Source: Planctomycetota bacterium (lineage in GTDB: Bacteria; Planctomycetota; J058). Taken from it: a DNA stretch of 64,000 bases. The DNA is taken from assembly GCA_019636275.1 (NCBI GenBank), contig JAHBXY010000016.1, forward strand, positions 21,599-85,598. Reading direction: 5' to 3'. Of the stretch, positions 8,117 through 17,076 are shown piece by piece. The position numbers were made by a program, and so were the translations under genes. The stretch's first letter is position 1, and every line of letters begins with the position of its first letter. The notes beneath the pieces are model-generated. The model was not told the origin of the DNA. It saw nothing but the letters and a program-made list of their open reading frames with translations, and searched no databases.

Positions 8117-11100
8117 ATGCCGGCCAAGCTGACGGCCCTGCGCGGCGCCGACGGCGCCTCGTTGCCGCGCGGCGGCGACCCTTACGCCAAGGCCAAGCTC
8201 GCGTCGACGACGACGGTCACGGTCCTGCACGAGGAGGATGCGCGCACCCTCCAGCGCGTCGAGCAGGTCCCGGCCCCCGTCGAGGTGACCGTCCTGCGGG
8301 TCCAGCCCGGCGCGAAGAAGGACTGGACGCTCACCCTCGAGGTGCACAAGCGCTCGAAGGTGGAGAAGGTCCTCCTGAAGAACGACGGGGCCAAGCTCGA
8401 GGGCGGCCGCTTCGACGTCCGCCTGCAGCTCGTCTTCGGCGCGCCGGCAGCCGGGGAGGCCCGCGCCGACCTCGACGGGGTACGCACGATCGACGTCTCC
8501 GATCCGCACCCGGACGGGACGGAGGACCACGCGCGCAAGGTCGTGGTCAAGGGGCTGGACCTCCCGCCGCTGCCGCTCGACGTGGAGCTGCGGCGGCCCC
8601 GCATCGTGCGCTTCGTCGGCGTGGGGCTCCCGCCGGCCCAGGGGCGCTACGAGAAGAAGGGGGCGAAGCCGCCGCCCCCGTCCAAGCCAGGCAGCCGCGT
8701 GGTCGTCCATCAGGACTGGACGGTCCGCCTCGAGTGGACGGTCCTGGGCCGTTTCGACCGGCTCGAGCTCGAGCCGATCGGCGAGCGGCCAGCGGTGGCG
8801 AAGGGCGACCTCGTCACCGGGAGCCTGACGCTCGACCCGGCCGTGAGGGCGCCGCTGCCCAGCGGCGCCTACACGCTGGTCGCCCGGGGAACGGACGACG
8901 CGGCGCCGCGCCACGCCGCGGTGGTCACCGCCGTCGGCATCACCAGGTTCGCCCTGCGGAGCGCGACGGTCCACCAGCTCGAGCACACGGACTGCCACAC
9001 GTTCGACCCGAAGACCGGGTTCCACGTGTCGAAGCCCGTCGACGAGCTCCTCGGGCGGGCCGGCACCTTTCACGCCGCCCAGCCGGCGGTGCCCGGCCTC
9101 CTCCACCTCGGGCACCCGACCCACGACGCGACGCTCTGGTTCGGGCAGGTGGTGGGGACCCTCAAGCCGTCGGTCCGCTATGAGTGGGCGGTGGTCGGCC
9201 AGGACGCCATCGACATCACCCTGGACGTGCGCAACCAGGTGACGAAGGACAAGAAGCCGCTTGCTCCCCATGACGTCACGGAGGCGACCCGGAAGACCGG
9301 CGGCCACGACATCGAGCACGAGGCGCGCTTCAGCCAGCCGACCGTGACCTACCTGGAGGCGGACCTCAACGTCTGGGAGAAGGGGGCCAAGCGCGAGCCG
9401 GGCAGCCGGCTCACCTGCTCGGTCATGCGGCTGCGCATCGACCGGCCGTTCCCGAAGATCGCCGAGGGCGACGCCGGCTTCGGCGCCTACGACGGTCCGC
9501 GCCGGCTCGCGGACGGAGAGGCGGTCTCCAGCTGGGACCACCTGCACTTCGTCTGGGGGCTCGAGGGCGACCACATGTACAACCGCCTGCGGCTGTCGCT
9601 GTGCGAGCCCGGGCCGGGCGCGGACGAGGACCACCCCCTCGCGCTCCTCGAGCTGGACCTCAAGCCGCGAGGCCAGCTCTACAGCTCCGGGGATGTGGCC
9701 ATGCCGGCGCCCATGCCCAAGGCGCTCGAGGGCAAGCACGAGGTCATCGCCGTCGCCGACCTCGTCCGGCCGCCGACCCCCGCGGAGAAGGCCAAGGGCG
9801 AGACCCGTCCCTGGGTCAACACGTGGCGCAAGGAGCTGGGGATCGCCCGGCGCAAGGTCAAGGTCCGCCTCCCCGTCAAGCAGCCGGCGGGCGTCTTCCC
9901 CTGCGTCCAGATCCCCCTGGCGTGCCCGGTGAACAAGGCGCTCGAGCTCCGCCAGAAGTACCTCGACTCGATCGCGGAGCTGGCCCGCGTGCGCGAGAAG
10001 TACGGCGTGGCCCTGCGCGCGGCTCACTTCACCAAGGCGGTCGCCGAGCGGGTGATCGACCCGAGCTTCATGAGCAAGCTCGGCCCGGACGACGTCTGGG
10101 GCAACATGCGGGGCTGGAGCGGCACGACCTCACCGCCCGCGACCGGCTACGGCGACTCGTGGCTCAAGCGCGAGATCGACCGCATGGAGGGCGAGGTCCA
10201 GGCGGCGCTCGCCGCGACCGAGGCTGCCGCCGGCAAGCTCATCGCGTTCATCACCTCGAAGACGAAGCTCTACGGCGGCCGCGACTTCCAGGGGCACCTG
10301 ATCGACGCCCACGTCGAGCACGTCATCAACCCGGGCAAGGACGCCGACCTCGCCGAGAAGCTCTACGGGGTCGGCGCGCCTGCGACCTACGACCCCGCCA
10401 AGAAGGTCTACCGGCAGATCGACCACGCCCTCGCGGTGCTGACCGACTGCCTGTTCATGACCGAGGTCGGGCGCAAGTTCCTGGAGGAGACGACCGACAA
10501 GGCCAAGCTCAAGACCGACTACCTGGCCTTCGACGCGGTCTGGGACTTCGTCGGCAAGGTCGCCGGGGTCACGGAGCCGGTCGGCAAGATCATCTACAAC
10601 GTCTCCCTGGCGCACCACTTCTCGATCCGCCAGTGGACGCACCACCAGGTCAACGCGTTCGTTCAGCACAAGCTGCTCCCGAGCGACCGGCTGCAGCAGT
10701 TCGTCGGGTTCATCGGGGAGCGCCTCGGTAAGACGATCGATGTCGAGAAGGCCCTCTACGAGAAGGCCCTGGACCTCACGGACAAGTCCAAGGCGCTGCG
10801 CGAGCACCTGCGGAGCAGTCCGGTCAAGCTCGACGACCTGGAAAAGTACAGCAAGACGAACGCGGGCGCGGCGGCCAACCTCGGCGGCAAGTGGTTCAGC
10901 TTCGCCCTCGACTCGATGGCCCTGGCGATCACCCTCCACAAGGCGGCATACGACTGGAAGGGCGAGTTCAAGGACTACGCCGCGATCGCCAAGGACCTCT
11001 TCGGCCTGGTCAAGTCCTCGGCCGAGCTGGCGCGCGGCCAGATCCTGTCCCGCGGCGCGTTCCTCGAGAAGGAGGCGAGCGCGGCCTACCTCAAGACCCT

Positions 11101-12256
11101 CTCCACGCGGGCCGCGAACGCGGAGTGGGTCGCGTCGCGGGCGGGCTTCGCCGTCGCCGTGCTCGGCGTCGTCATCTCCGCCATGGACGCCTACGAGGGC
11201 TTCAAGAGCAAGGACTGGGACAAGGTCGTCCTGCACTCCGCGGCGGCGATCGCCACCGTGGTCGGCGTCTTCCTCCCCGGGGTCGGCGCGCTCCTGGGCC
11301 TGGCCATCGCGGTCACGATGGTCTTCGTCTTCGACCACCCGGTCGTCGACTGGCTCGAGGACACGCCCTGGGGCGAAGACGCGGTCTTCACCATCGATGA
11401 GGTCATCGACAAGTTCTACGCGGCGATGTACGACGTCGACATCTACGGTAAGCGCCTCCTCGACTACGACTCGAACCAGGACGCCGTGATCGTCGTGAGC
11501 GGGCTGCTGGGACCCGCGCCGGTCGAGGTCTACCTGACGGTCGTCGTCGACGGCACCTCGCACACCGCGCGCGTCAAGCTCACCGACTCCAAGGCGCCTG
11601 GCGGCGGCAAGCTGACGATCGACGGCAAGGGCCGCGTCCAGTGGCCGGACCAGCTGATGGCCGAGGGCAAGCCGCGCTTCCGCCTCTTCGAGGCCTGGGA
11701 CGTGTTCCCGAACATCAAGCGGACGGACAAGGACCACGAGGTGGAGGTGGCCGTCTACCCGGACAAGGACACGAAGCCGCTGAAGAAGAAGGCGACCATC
11801 ACCTTCCGCCGGCCGCCACGGCCGCGCCTCGATCAGATCTCGGGGCACTACTGGGGGCTCCCGGGCGAGCGCCAGAAGCGGGTGGGGAAGACCGCCACCG
11901 GGGCGGAGTACTTCCAGGTGGACCCGGGCCAGGAGGTCACCGAGGTCTCGTTCCGCGCGCAGTTCGCCGACGGCTGCAAGGTCAAGGTCCAGCTCTACAA
12001 GACGGACTGGGCGCTGTGGAAGGGCGACCTGCTGGACGAGACGACGGTCGTGGTCGTCGACAAGGCCGCCGGCTCGGGGACCGCGACGAGCGTCGTCACC
12101 AAGGCGAAGCTGACGTTCAAGCTCCCGGCGGCGGACGACGACTACACGGGCCAGCTCTGGCTGGTCCTCCACGACCGCGACGGCAAGGAGCTCGAGGACC
12201 GGGTCTCGGGCAAGTTCAAGGTGGCCCGCAGCGCGTACATCGCGAAGAAGGGCTGA
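8117..12256 (+). CDS. Very large protein with hydrophobic hairpins; possible pore-forming effector
   Basis: A 1,379-residue protein I cannot assign to a family. The start is taken at ATG 8117 because residues encoded upstream are the shadow of the inverted fragment; there is no clear ribosome-binding site, so the true N-terminus may have been displaced by the inversion. The first about 500 residues are beta-rich with Ig-like character. A charged helical region follows (about 620-1000). Two long hydrophobic stretches at about 1005-1025 and 1037-1072 (VGVFLPGVGALLGLAIAV) could insert in a membrane, and a beta-rich C-terminus follows. This arrangement and the adjacent OmpA/peptidoglycan-binding gene recall pore-forming secreted effectors, but that is inference. 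No immunity gene is evident. Confidence 0.8.
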   Translation: MPAKLTALRGADGASLPRGGDPYAKAKLASTTTVTVLHEEDARTLQRVEQVPAPVEVTVLRVQPGAKKDWTLTLEVHKRSKVEKVLLKNDGAKLEGGRFDVRLQLVFGAPAAGEARADLDGVRTIDVSDPHPDGTEDHARKVVVKGLDLPPLPLDVELRRPRIVRFVGVGLPPAQGRYEKKGAKPPPPSKPGSRVVVHQDWTVRLEWTVLGRFDRLELEPIGERPAVAKGDLVTGSLTLDPAVRAPLPSGAYTLVARGTDDAAPRHAAVVTAVGITRFALRSATVHQLEHTDCHTFDPKTGFHVSKPVDELLGRAGTFHAAQPAVPGLLHLGHPTHDATLWFGQVVGTLKPSVRYEWAVVGQDAIDITLDVRNQVTKDKKPLAPHDVTEATRKTGGHDIEHEARFSQPTVTYLEADLNVWEKGAKREPGSRLTCSVMRLRIDRPFPKIAEGDAGFGAYDGPRRLADGEAVSSWDHLHFVWGLEGDHMYNRLRLSLCEPGPGADEDHPLALLELDLKPRGQLYSSGDVAMPAPMPKALEGKHEVIAVADLVRPPTPAEKAKGETRPWVNTWRKELGIARRKVKVRLPVKQPAGVFPCVQIPLACPVNKALELRQKYLDSIAELARVREKYGVALRAAHFTKAVAERVIDPSFMSKLGPDDVWGNMRGWSGTTSPPATGYGDSWLKREIDRMEGEVQAALAATEAAAGKLIAFITSKTKLYGGRDFQGHLIDAHVEHVINPGKDADLAEKLYGVGAPATYDPAKKVYRQIDHALAVLTDCLFMTEVGRKFLEETTDKAKLKTDYLAFDAVWDFVGKVAGVTEPVGKIIYNVSLAHHFSIRQWTHHQVNAFVQHKLLPSDRLQQFVGFIGERLGKTIDVEKALYEKALDLTDKSKALREHLRSSPVKLDDLEKYSKTNAGAAANLGGKWFSFALDSMALAITLHKAAYDWKGEFKDYAAIAKDLFGLVKSSAELARGQILSRGAFLEKEASAAYLKTLSTRAANAEWVASRAGFAVAVLGVVISAMDAYEGFKSKDWDKVVLHSAAAIATVVGVFLPGVGALLGLAIAVTMVFVFDHPVVDWLEDTPWGEDAVFTIDEVIDKFYAAMYDVDIYGKRLLDYDSNQDAVIVVSGLLGPAPVEVYLTVVVDGTSHTARVKLTDSKAPGGGKLTIDGKGRVQWPDQLMAEGKPRFRLFEAWDVFPNIKRTDKDHEVEVAVYPDKDTKPLKKKATITFRRPPRPRLDQISGHYWGLPGERQKRVGKTATGAEYFQVDPGQEVTEVSFRAQFADGCKVKVQLYKTDWALWKGDLLDETTVVVVDKAAGSGTATSVVTKAKLTFKLPAADDDYTGQLWLVLHDRDGKELEDRVSGKFKVARSAYIAKKG

Positions 12257-12391
12257 ACGTCAGAACGCCCGGACGGCGCGGAGGGCTGACCTCCCGAGGG
12301 TTCCCGGGGCCCACCGCGCCGCCCACGGCGTGCCGGAATGGTCGTCGTTCGGCCCGCGCTGCGCCAGCGCGGCGTCAGAGCGCCTCGCGCG

Positions 12392-12613
12392 TCAGGACTT
12401 GCGCCGCGCCGGCCGGAGCGCCCGCGCGATCGCCTCGGCCCACTCGGACGGCGCCTCGCACACGACGACCGCGTGGTGCGGGCCGGGCCGCTCGACGCGC
12501 GTCTCGCAGCCGGTGAGGGCGTTGACGCCCAGGAAGCCGTCGAGGTGCTCGCGGAAGTGCTCCGCCGTGCCGGCGCCGTCGGGACCGTGGAAGTCCCACT
12601 CGAGGGTCGGCAC
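12392..12613 (-). CDS. Small hypothetical protein downstream of polA
   Basis: A 73-residue product (MPTLEWDFHGPDG start) beginning one base after the polA stop, so probably translated from the polA transcript. It has an aromatic/His-rich N-terminus, no signal peptide and a basic end. I do not recognise the family. Codon use (G/C at third positions) is like its neighbours, which supports a real gene. The 135 bp between it and the convergent large gene hold only G+C-rich weak hairpins. Confidence 0.6.
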   Translation of the reverse strand: MPTLEWDFHGPDGAGTAEHFREHLDGFLGVNALTGCETRVERPGPHHAVVVCEAPSEWAEAIARALRPARRKS

Positions 12614-12614
12614 G

Positions 12615-15416
12615 TCAGTGCGCCTCGAACCAGGAGCGCCCGCGGCCGACGTCGACCACCAGCGGCACGGTCATCGGGAACGCCCCGGTCATCTCCTCCT
12701 TCACGAGGGCCTCGAGCCGGTCGAGCTCGTGGGGCGGCGCCTCGAACAGGAGCTCGTCGTGGACCTGGAGCAGCATGCGGGCCGCCAGCCGCTCGGCGCG
12801 CAGACGCCGGTCGATCCGCACCATGGCGACCTTGATGATGTCCGCCGCGCTCCCCTGGATCGGCGTGTTGGTGGCCATGCGCTCGGCGTTGGCCCGGAGC
12901 TGGCGCTGCGTCGAGTGGATGTCGCCCAGCGGCCGGCGGCGGCCGAGCACCGTCTCGACGTAGCCGTGCTGGCGCGCGTGCTCGACCTGCGCGTCGAGGT
13001 AGCCCTTGATCCGGGGGTACTTGGCGAAGTAGCCGTCGATGAACGCGCGCGCGTCGGCGACCGACAGCCCCGTGTCGCGCGCCAGGCGCTGCGCGCCCAT
13101 GCCGTAGACGATCCCGAAGTTGATCGCCTTGGCCCGCCCGCGCAGCTCGGGCGTGACGTCGTCGAGCGCCACGTCGAAGATCCTCGCCGCCGTGGCCCGG
13201 TGGACGTCGAGGCCGCGGCGGAAGGCGTCGAGGAGCGTCTCGTCGCCGGAGAGGTGCGCCAGGATCCGCAGCTCGACCTGCGAGTAGTCGGCCGACAGGA
13301 GCTGCCAGCCCGGCTCCCCCGCGATGAAGGCCGAGCGCAGCTGCTTGCCCTCGGGCGTGCGGATGGGAATGTTCTGCAGGTTGGGGTCCGACGACGACAG
13401 GCGCCCCGTGGCCGCGACCGCCTGGTTGAACGACGTGTGCACGCGGCCGGTGCGCGGGCTGATCAGGCCGAGCAGCGCGTCGACGTAGGTGCCGATCAGC
13501 TTCTCGAGCGCGCGGTGCTCGAGGATCTTGGCCGGCAGCGGGTGGTGCGGCGCGAGCTGCTCGAGGACCTCGGCGTCGGTCGACGCCGCGCCGGTGGCCG
13601 TGCGCTTGATCCGCAGCCCCGCCGCCTTGTGCAGCTCGAGCCGGTCGAACAGGAGCGCCGCCACCTGCTTCGGGCTCGACATGTTGAAGTCGCCGCCGGC
13701 GAGCGCCCCGATCTCCTCCTCGAAGCCCTTCAGCCGCCGGCGCAGGTCGTGGCCGATCCGCCCCAGGACCTCGGGGTCGACGCGCACGCCCGTCTCCTCC
13801 ATGCGGCGCAGGACGTCCATGAGCGGCAGCTCCACCTCGCGGTAGAGCTTCACCAGCCCGGGCTCCTGCTCGAGGCGGCGCGTGAACAGCCGGTGCAGGC
13901 GGAACGTGATGTCGGCGTCCTCGCTGCAGTAGGGGAAGATGTCGCGGTCGGGCGCGTCCTTCATCGTGCGCTTGCCCTTGCCGCGGCCGATCACCTCCGA
14001 CGTGGCGATCTTGCGGTAGCCGAGGAAGCGCAGGGCCAGGTCGTCGAGGTTGTGCGTCTTCTGCGAGGGGTCGAGCAGGTAGCTCTCGAGGAGCGTGTCG
14101 AAGGCGATCCCCCGCACCTCGATCCCGTGCCGCGCGAGCACCAGCGCGTCGTACTTCACGTTCTGCCCGCCCTTGGCGCGGGTCGGGTCCTCGAGCACGG
14201 GGCGCAGGCGCTCGAGGTGGCGCGAGAAGTCGAGCTCGAGCGGGAAGAGCTCCGCCTGCGGCGCGGGCGGCGCGGCGAACAGGTCGAACTGCTCGCCCGC
14301 GCGCGCCGCGGCCGGCGCGGCTGCGTGCAGCGCGTGCTCCTCGGCGCCGACGTACCAGGCCTCGCCCTCGCGAAACGAGAAGGCCATGCCCACGACCTCT
14401 GCCTCCTGCGGGTCGAGGCTCGTCGTCTCGAGGTCGAACACGAACTCGGGCGCCTCGCGCAGGCGGGCCACGAGGCCGTCGAGCTCGTCGGGTCCGACGC
14501 GGTGGTGGACGTGCGGGTCGTCGCGCTTGTCGGTCGAGAAGCGGCGCAGGAGCTCGCGGAACTCCAGCTCGGCGAACAGGCGCGCCAGCTCGGGGCGGTC
14601 GGGGTCGCGGCGCACGAGGGCGTCGGGCTCGACCGGCACGGGCGCCGCCGTGTCGAGCGTCACCAGGTCGCGCGACAGCAGCGCCGACTCGCGGTGGTCG
14701 AGGAGCGCCTTGCGGATCGACGGCAGCCGCACCTCCTCGGCGCGCGCGAGGAGGTCGTCGAGGTCGCCGAACTGCTGCAGGAGCTCGAGCGCCCGCTTGG
14801 GGCCGACCCCCGGCACGCCCGGGACGTTGTCCGACGAGTCGCCCACCAGCGCCAGGTAGTCGCGGAAGCGCTCCGGCGGCAACCCGTAGCGCTCGGCGCA
14901 GCCCGCCGGGTCGACCTCCTCGGCGAGCACGCGCGGCGGCAGGTTCTGCCGCCACGGGTTGTAGAGGTGGATCCGCTCCGTGACGAGCTGGCAGAAGTCC
15001 TTGTCGCCCGTGACGATCAGGACGTCGTACCCCTGCGCCTCGGCCTTCTTGGCCAGCGTGGCCACGACGTCGTCGGCCTCGTAGCCCTCGAGGCCCAGGC
15101 GCGGGAGGCCCAGCGCGTCGACGATCCGGTCGACGTAGGGCAGCGCGTCGACGAGGTCGTCGGGCATGCGCGCGCGCGTGGCCTTGTAGGCCTCGTACTT
15201 CGCGTGGCGGAAGGTGCGCTTCGACACGTCGAACACGACGGCGACGCGGTCCGGCTCCTCCTGGTCGAGGATCCGCAGCAGGTCTCGCGTGAAGCCGTAC
15301 GCCGCCGACGTGTTCAGCCCGCGCGAGTTGCGCAGCGGGTTCTTGATGAACGCGAAGTGGCTGCGATACGCCAGCGCGGAGCCGTCGAACAGGAACAGGC
15401 GGGGTCGGTCGGACAC
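12615..15416 (-). CDS. polA: DNA polymerase I
   Basis: Replicative gap filling and repair polymerase, 933 residues, the usual length. All three domains are present: 5'-3' exonuclease (about 1-290, from RLFLFDGSALAYRSHFAF), a 3'-5' exonuclease with intact FVFDLETTSLD near 325, and the polymerase domain with LLSADYSQVELRIL near 705, RAKAINFGIVYGMG, and LLQVHDELLFEAP near 885. The proofreading aspartate and glutamate are retained. The GTG at 15416 is chosen because homology begins there and a TACAAT box lies six bases upstream (15423-15428), suggesting a leaderless mRNA. Confidence 0.97.
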   Translation of the reverse strand: MSDRPRLFLFDGSALAYRSHFAFIKNPLRNSRGLNTSAAYGFTRDLLRILDQEEPDRVAVVFDVSKRTFRHAKYEAYKATRARMPDDLVDALPYVDRIVDALGLPRLGLEGYEADDVVATLAKKAEAQGYDVLIVTGDKDFCQLVTERIHLYNPWRQNLPPRVLAEEVDPAGCAERYGLPPERFRDYLALVGDSSDNVPGVPGVGPKRALELLQQFGDLDDLLARAEEVRLPSIRKALLDHRESALLSRDLVTLDTAAPVPVEPDALVRRDPDRPELARLFAELEFRELLRRFSTDKRDDPHVHHRVGPDELDGLVARLREAPEFVFDLETTSLDPQEAEVVGMAFSFREGEAWYVGAEEHALHAAAPAAARAGEQFDLFAAPPAPQAELFPLELDFSRHLERLRPVLEDPTRAKGGQNVKYDALVLARHGIEVRGIAFDTLLESYLLDPSQKTHNLDDLALRFLGYRKIATSEVIGRGKGKRTMKDAPDRDIFPYCSEDADITFRLHRLFTRRLEQEPGLVKLYREVELPLMDVLRRMEETGVRVDPEVLGRIGHDLRRRLKGFEEEIGALAGGDFNMSSPKQVAALLFDRLELHKAAGLRIKRTATGAASTDAEVLEQLAPHHPLPAKILEHRALEKLIGTYVDALLGLISPRTGRVHTSFNQAVAATGRLSSSDPNLQNIPIRTPEGKQLRSAFIAGEPGWQLLSADYSQVELRILAHLSGDETLLDAFRRGLDVHRATAARIFDVALDDVTPELRGRAKAINFGIVYGMGAQRLARDTGLSVADARAFIDGYFAKYPRIKGYLDAQVEHARQHGYVETVLGRRRPLGDIHSTQRQLRANAERMATNTPIQGSAADIIKVAMVRIDRRLRAERLAARMLLQVHDELLFEAPPHELDRLEALVKEEMTGAFPMTVPLVVDVGRGRSWFEAH

Positions 15417-15474
15417 GGCTCCATTGTAGGGGGACCCGCCGACATCTGGCTCGACCTCGAGGTCCCGCGAGACT

Positions 15475-16314
15475 TCAGCTCCGCAGGCGGTCGCCCTCTG
15501 GGTCGTGGTCGTCCGTCCAGACGAGGCCCGTGGGGTCGCTCGCCGGCCCGGTTCGGCGCCTGCGACGCCAGGGGTGCACCTCGGTCGAGGAGGGGCCACG
15601 ACCTCTCGTCGAGAGCCGGTAGAGGAAGCCGCCGATGCCGCACAGCATGAGGAGGAACAGGAGCCCGTCGGTGGACGAGTCTCCGCGCCCGTGCAGGTAG
15701 CCGCGGTCGGCGTCGAACTGGAAGGAGTCCAGCATCGCCTCGAACGTGCGACGCGTCCGCGGCGCGTCGTCGTCCGCGCTGGACATCGTGAGCTGAACGA
15801 CGCTCACCCGGCCGGGGAACATCGCGCAGACGGTCACGATCCCGTCCTCGTCCGCGCTCTCCGCCGGCCTGCGCGACTCGAGGAGCACGAGGAGCCGCTG
15901 CTCGTCGATCACCGGCCTGCCGAGCTCGACGTCACCGGCGTCCGCAGACTCGAGCGCCTCCCGGAGCTTCTCCGAGCTCAACGACCTCGCGATCGCGCGG
16001 AGCGACGCCCGCCCGACCGCGAGCTCCGACACGAGCAGGATCGGGTATGCGTCGCTCGTCGTCGGTCGGAACGCCGCCAGGTGCCTCAGGCGCGAGGCGC
16101 CCTTCGCCTCCGCCTGAGGGAGCGTCGCCACGAACGCGGCCAGCTCGGCCTCGGACAGCCGCCTCCAGTCGTCGGGCACGCGCAGGGAGCACCCGGCCGC
16201 GGCGTCCCGATACTCGAGCGCGGCCGCCGGCTGCGATGCGAGGGCGAGCACGGCCAAGCTGCAGGCGACCAGGGCCGCTCGGCGCCGAGTCACCGCGCTC
16301 CGCTGCTCGTTCAT
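15475..16314 (-). CDS. Exported/membrane-anchored hypothetical protein
   Basis: A 279-residue protein of unknown function. An N-terminal signal peptide (RRRAALVACSLAVLALAS) ends at AAA-LEY. The body includes CSLRVPDDWRRLSEAEL, resembling small secreted domains that describe stress or transport components. One transmembrane segment (about 225-242, GLLFLLMLCGIGGFLYRL) precedes a short basic cytoplasmic tail. The ATG at 16314 is preferred over the GTG three codons earlier because a TATCGT box ends seven bases before it, fitting the leaderless pattern seen elsewhere here. Confidence 0.75.
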   Translation of the reverse strand: MNEQRSAVTRRRAALVACSLAVLALASQPAAALEYRDAAAGCSLRVPDDWRRLSEAELAAFVATLPQAEAKGASRLRHLAAFRPTTSDAYPILLVSELAVGRASLRAIARSLSSEKLREALESADAGDVELGRPVIDEQRLLVLLESRRPAESADEDGIVTVCAMFPGRVSVVQLTMSSADDDAPRTRRTFEAMLDSFQFDADRGYLHGRGDSSTDGLLFLLMLCGIGGFLYRLSTRGRGPSSTEVHPWRRRRRTGPASDPTGLVWTDDHDPEGDRLRS

Positions 16315-16351
16315 CGTGGCCACGATATCAGGCCGGCCCGCGCGATCTCGC

Positions 16352-16567
16352 TCACGGATCCCGCTCGGCGTGCTCGTCGACGCTGTCGACCGAGTCCGGA
16401 TACTGCTCCAGCAGGCCGCGGTCGTGCGCCAGCGCCCGCGCCATCGCTGCGCGCGCCGTCTCGCCCGCCTCGTCGGCGACCGCGTCGAGCCAGCGCGCGA
16501 GGTCGTCGTCCCCGAGCCCTCGCGTCGCGAGCGCGTCGCGGAGGCCGGCGAGCGTGGCGCTCGTCAC
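16352..16567 (-). CDS. Small acidic helical protein
   Basis: A 71-residue product (MTSATLAGLRDALATRGL start) beginning at GTG 16567, which overlaps the stop of the FmdE-domain gene as GTGA; translational coupling is likely. It is Ala/Asp/Glu-rich and almost all helical, with no signal or Cys. Unknown function; it may assist the upstream lipoprotein or toroid protein of the same operon. Confidence 0.6.
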   Translation of the reverse strand: MTSATLAGLRDALATRGLGDDDLARWLDAVADEAGETARAAMARALAHDRGLLEQYPDSVDSVDEHAERDP

Positions 16568-17076
16568 GGGCCTGCCTGCTCGCTCCTGACCCAGAAGATC
16601 TCGTCGTCGCTCATCACCGCCACGCGCGCGCCCGCCTCGCGCAGGCGGTCCATGGGCGTGTCGAGGAACGCGGCCAGGAACTCGTCCTTCAGGCCCATGA
16701 CGACGACCCGCCCGCTGCGCCGGTCGCGCACGCGGCTCTCGGTCGGCTGCCCGTCGTTGACGAACGCCAGGCTCAGGTTGAGCTTCCCCGGGCTGGCGCC
16801 GGTAGCCGCCTGGAGGCCGTCGGCGATGCAGCTCCACTGCACCTGCCGCGGGCAGGTGTGCTCGACCTCGAGGGCGAACTCGCCGCGGCGGAGGCCGAGG
16901 TCCGTCAGGGCGCGCTCGCCCATGCGGTGGCCGGCGACCGCGAACGGCCCGGCGCCGCCGTGGACGCGCGCGACGGCCTCGAGGATCACCTCGGCCCGCG
17001 GGCGCTCCGGCGCGGGCGCCGGGTCGGCGGCGCAGCCAACGACGAGGACCAGCGCCAGTAGGGCCCGCGCGCTCAC
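16564..17076 (-). CDS. FmdE-domain lipoprotein
   Basis: A 170-residue lipoprotein with a lipobox LVLVVGC (Cys about residue 15) and an FmdE-like domain (HGGAGPFAVAGHRMGERAL, then EHTCPRQVQWSCIADGLQ). FmdE domains are known from the formylmethanofuran dehydrogenase operon and from metal-binding proteins; the conserved His and two Cys that could bind zinc or iron are visible. A periplasmic lipid-anchored form is unusual, so a methanofuran role is not implied. The GTG at 17076 overlaps the stop of the toroid-protein gene, and its stop overlaps the next start; these three form an operon. Confidence 0.75.
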   Translation of the reverse strand: MSARALLALVLVVGCAADPAPAPERPRAEVILEAVARVHGGAGPFAVAGHRMGERALTDLGLRRGEFALEVEHTCPRQVQWSCIADGLQAATGASPGKLNLSLAFVNDGQPTESRVRDRRSGRVVVMGLKDEFLAAFLDTPMDRLREAGARVAVMSDDEIFWVRSEQAGP

